From Thioclava pacifica DSM 10166 (lineage in GTDB: Bacteria; Pseudomonadota; Alphaproteobacteria; Rhodobacterales; Rhodobacteraceae), in contig NZ_AUND01000001.1 of assembly GCF_000714535.1 (NCBI RefSeq), positions 665,137 to 729,136 on the forward strand: DNA of 64,000 nucleotides, given 5' to 3'. Positions 61,745 through 64,000 of this stretch are shown here, one piece after another (position 1 is the stretch's first letter; every line of letters begins with the position of its first letter). The translations under genes were made by a program, and so were the position numbers. A model generated the notes under the pieces. That model worked only from the letters and a program-made list of their open reading frames with translations, did no database searches and was not told where the DNA came from.

Positions 61745-62491
61745 TCAGTCGCGCCCACGGAGAATTTGTCGCAGAGCGCCGTGCAGCGTCTGCACCTCCG
61801 AGCGCGTCATCGCGAAGCGCGTCCACATGTTGCGCAGGTTGCGCTTCATCATCGGCGCCTTTTCGGGCGGGTGGAAGAAACCGGCTTCTTCCAGCCGCTG
61901 CTCGAAATGATCGCCGAGCTTCTCGACCTCGATGGCCGAGGCCGGATCATGCCCCGCAAGCCCCGGATCGACCGGCACGGCCTCAAGCGTGTGGCGCGAA
62001 TACTCATAGGCGGTCAACAGCACCGCCTGCGCGAGATTGAGCGAGAAAAACTCCGGGTTAACCGGCACGGTGATGATCGCGTTGGCGCGGATGATGTCGT
62101 CATTTTCCAGCCCCGTGCGCTCGGGGCCGAACAGGATGCCGACCTTCTGGCCCGCGACGATGCGCTTGCGCGCCTCGACCATCGCAGCCTCGGGCGTGAA
62201 GATGGGCTTCGGCAACTCGCGCCCGCGCGCGGTCGTGGCGAAAACGTAATCGCAATCGGCAACCGCTTCGGCCACGCTGTCATAGACACCCGCGAAATCG
62301 AGCACCTGACCCGCCGCCCCCGACGCCATCGCCACAGCTTTCGGGTTCGGCCAGCCGTCGCGCGGATCCACCAGCCGCATCTTGCGCAGCGAGAAATTCA
62401 GCATCGCGCGCGCCGCCGCCCCGATATTCTCGCCCATCTGCGGGCGCACGAGGATAAAGGCAGGCTGGGCGGGATCGGGCAGGTCGGGCAT
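61745..62491 (-). CDS. TrmJ-type RNA 2'-O-methyltransferase (SpoU family)
   Basis: SPOUT enzyme methylating the 2'-O of tRNA position 32 or a related RNA site; 248 residues. The motifs are FILVRPQMGENIGAAARAMLNF, then VGILFGPERTGLENDDI and FFSLNLAQAVLLTAYEYSR, the three SpoU motifs in order. The C-terminal helical extension (KRNLRNMWTRFAMTRSEVQTLHG) is TrmJ-like. Whether it modifies tRNA-32 cannot be told from sequence alone. Confidence 0.9.
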   Translation of the reverse strand: MPDLPDPAQPAFILVRPQMGENIGAAARAMLNFSLRKMRLVDPRDGWPNPKAVAMASGAAGQVLDFAGVYDSVAEAVADCDYVFATTARGRELPKPIFTPEAAMVEARKRIVAGQKVGILFGPERTGLENDDIIRANAIITVPVNPEFFSLNLAQAVLLTAYEYSRHTLEAVPVDPGLAGHDPASAIEVEKLGDHFEQRLEEAGFFHPPEKAPMMKRNLRNMWTRFAMTRSEVQTLHGALRQILRGRD

Positions 62492-62590
62492 GAGGCAGTC
62501 CTTTCGCGCCCCTCCTAGTCGCGCAAGCAGGCACTGGCAAGGCCGCGCGCCTTGCGCTAAGAGGCCCAAGACACGCAAAGGAGCCCGATC

Positions 62591-63208
62591 ATGGCCGAGG
62601 ATCGCCCGCAAATCTACCTGATCACGCCGCCTGCGTTCGACGCAGCGGAGTTCGCACCGAAACTGGCCTCGGTGCTCGACGCCCACGAGGTTGCCTGCAT
62701 CCGCCTGGCATTGGCCAGTCGCGACGAATACGAGATCGGCCGCGCCGCCGATGCCCTGCGCGAAGTTTCCCATGCCCGCGATGTGGCGCTGGTGATCGAG
62801 ACCCATCTTGGCCTCGTTGAACGCCACGGGCTCGACGGCGTGCATTTCACCGATGGCGCGCGCCAGATCCGCGCGGCGCGCAAGGCGCTCGGGACCGATG
62901 CGATCGTCGGCTCGCATTGCGGCGCCTCGCGTCATGAAGGGATGAATGCGGGTGAGGCGGGCGCCGATTACGTCTGCTTTGGCCCGGTGGGTGAGACGAC
63001 CCTTGGCACAGGCGCTCGCGCCGAGCACGATCTCTTCCAGTGGTGGTCCGAGATGATTGAAGTGCCGGTTGTGGCCGAAGGGGCATTGAGCGAGACGCTG
63101 ATCGCCGAGTTCGCTCCCGTGACTGACTGGTTTGCGCTTGGTGAGGAAGTTTGGCGCGAAGACGATCCCGCGGCCGCTTTGGGTCGCTTCATCGCGGCGA
63201 TGGGCTGA
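62591..63208 (+). CDS. Thiamine phosphate synthase-like (TMP-TenI) protein
   Basis: A 205-residue TIM barrel of the ThiE/TenI group. Family features are IYLITPPAFD at the start, LDGVHFTDGARQIRAARKALG, then VGSHCGASRHEGMNAGEAGADYVCFGPV. In true ThiE the segment after GP contains a T-x-TK motif; here it reads GETTLGTGAR without the Lys, and the substrate loop differs (VHFTD instead of VHLGQ). It is therefore a ThiE-like paralogue whose activity is doubtful. The next gene starts nine bases after its stop. Confidence 0.75.
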   Translation: MAEDRPQIYLITPPAFDAAEFAPKLASVLDAHEVACIRLALASRDEYEIGRAADALREVSHARDVALVIETHLGLVERHGLDGVHFTDGARQIRAARKALGTDAIVGSHCGASRHEGMNAGEAGADYVCFGPVGETTLGTGARAEHDLFQWWSEMIEVPVVAEGALSETLIAEFAPVTDWFALGEEVWREDDPAAALGRFIAAMG

Positions 63209-63216
63209 GCGGCCCC

Positions 63217-63891
63217 ATGTCTGACTGGCTTGGCGACAGCAATGGCCCGATGGGCGATCACGGCGCCTTCATGGAGAGCGAGCTTCAGGTGCCCCGCGCT
63301 GATCTCGCCGCCCATATTCGCCAGCTCGATGGCGACCGTCTCCTGATCGCGGTGGTCGGCGGCCCCGGCGCGGGCAAGTCCCATATCGCGCGCGAACTCG
63401 CTGAGGCGCTCGGGGAAAGAGCGGCGATCGTCGCGATGGACGGATTTCACCGTGACAATGACTGGCTCGATGCGCACGGGCTGCGTGCTGTGAAAGGCGC
63501 GCCGGAAACCTTTGATGTTGATAGTCTTTCCGACCTTCTCGCTCGTCTCAAGGTGGCTCGGGACGATGCGTCGGTTCCGACGTTTGACCGCGACGCCGAC
63601 GCCACTGTGACCGGCGGTGGCTCGGTCCCGGCAAGCGCAAAATACCTGATCGTCGAGGGCAATTACCTGCTCCTGACCCGCCCCGGCTGGCGTGATCTCT
63701 ACCCGCTCTTCGACCTCTCGATCCGCATCGACCTGCCCGAGGCGGTGCTGCGCCAACGCCTCACCGAACGCTGGCGCGACCAGGGCTGCGATCTGGCCGA
63801 GACCCGTCGCCGCGTCGAGGAAAATGACCTCCCCAACGGCCGCCTGATCGCCCGCGAAAGCCGCGCCGCCGATCTGGTCATCCGCGACTGA
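63217..63891 (+). CDS. P-loop nucleoside/sugar kinase-like protein
   Basis: A 224-residue NTPase of the uridine kinase/pantothenate kinase group. Walker A GGPGAGKS is at 48-55, followed by AIVAMDGFHRDNDWLD (the substrate DGF motif), YLIVEGNYLLL, and the LID-like RLTERWRDQGCDLAETRRRVEEND. In Rhodobacteraceae similar genes are called fructose-transport kinases, but no transporter is adjacent here. Starts at 63217 (used) and 63271 are both possible. Closely follows the ThiE-like gene. Confidence 0.75.
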   Translation: MSDWLGDSNGPMGDHGAFMESELQVPRADLAAHIRQLDGDRLLIAVVGGPGAGKSHIARELAEALGERAAIVAMDGFHRDNDWLDAHGLRAVKGAPETFDVDSLSDLLARLKVARDDASVPTFDRDADATVTGGGSVPASAKYLIVEGNYLLLTRPGWRDLYPLFDLSIRIDLPEAVLRQRLTERWRDQGCDLAETRRRVEENDLPNGRLIARESRAADLVIRD

Positions 63892-63892
63892 T

Positions 63893-64000
63893 CCTTCTTC
63901 TTCTTGATCCAAATATCTCGGGGGGCTCGCAACGCGAGCGGGGGCAGAGCCCCCTTGCCATGAGGTTTGCTCGCCGACGCGAGCGGGGGCAGAGCCCCCT
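63893..64000 (-). repeat. 3'-end repeat element, copy f (with tandem hairpins, cut by right edge)
   Basis: On the minus strand, from the right edge: GGGGGC-TCT-GCCCCC then GCTCGC/GCGAGC hairpin, a 14-base spacer, the same pair of hairpins again (63954-63925, period 44), then CCCCCCGAGATATTTGG and ATCAAGAAGAAGAAGG to 63893. By analogy with copies a-e it should follow a minus-strand gene that ends just beyond 64000. Confidence 0.72.

Overview
The window looks like chromosomal DNA of a high-GC alphaproteobacterium of the order Rhodobacterales (Rhodobacteraceae/Paracoccaceae type). The case rests on a full gene transfer agent (GTA) cluster of the Rhodobacter capsulatus RcGTA type, the glnB-glnA pair, a lipoyl-bearing pyruvate dehydrogenase E1 beta, a DUF1476 zeta inhibitor of the F1 ATPase, a split corrinoid/homocysteine methyltransferase set and a Hsp20-DUF1150 pair. 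I cannot name the genus from the sequence alone. No tRNA, rRNA, CRISPR array, insertion sequence, integrase or origin was seen.

Layout. 1-2356: the NAD(P)HX repair gene nnrDE (cut by the left edge) followed by a decayed relic of its epimerase domain. 2540-5650: nitrogen control and assimilation (glnB, glnA), a small Glyoxalase_8-type protein and a sugar O-acetyltransferase. 5743-12708: fatty acid synthesis genes fabD, fabG, acpP and fabF with mltG; a 2'-5' RNA ligase-like thpR and a membrane diguanylate cyclase sit between acpP and fabF. 12909-27046: the GTA head and tail genes g1 to g15 in RcGTA order, followed by cysE. 28296-33521: a carboxymuconolactone decarboxylase-like protein, a DUF4174 protein, pdhABC and a FtsB/DivIC protein. 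33844-39672: class I fructose-bisphosphate aldolase, an SDR enzyme, pgk, two peptidyl-prolyl isomerases and a SulP transporter. 39808-44346: DUF1638, a 52-residue membrane peptide, a corrinoid protein, a PA0069-type radical SAM protein behind a LexA-like box, a homocysteine S-methyltransferase and the zeta ATPase inhibitor. 44621-46410: purC, purS, purQ. 46456-49605: a DctB/DctD-type two-component pair whose regulator lacks the sigma-54 contact loop. 49795-52736: trpB, then two exported acidic PepSY-like proteins and a membrane-bound LuxR-type regulator. 52749-55006: LysR, DoxX and a VOC dioxygenase. 55093-58298: purK, purE, DUF465, hsp20, DUF1150 and a PqiA-like protein. 58362-63891: mlaF, mlaE, alr, a membrane-anchored HExxH protein, a TrmJ-type methyltransferase, a ThiE-like protein and a P-loop kinase.

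How it works together. Most genes are housekeeping, packed in short operons with 1-8 base overlaps. The GTA cluster is the main accessory system. It has a small and large terminase, portal, protease, capsid, connectors, tail tube, tape measure, baseplate, a peptidoglycan peptidase and a hub protein, but no integration, replication or lysis genes, as expected of a domesticated phage that packages host DNA. Two intrinsic-terminator-like hairpins lie inside its transcription unit, one in the leader and one between terminase and portal, which suggests control of read-through.

Gene ends fall into two classes: ordinary hairpin-plus-T terminators, and a dispersed repeat made of a GGGGGC/GCCCCC hairpin and a conserved GATATTT tail. 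Wherever the gene is visible, that repeat sits just 3' of it in the sense direction.
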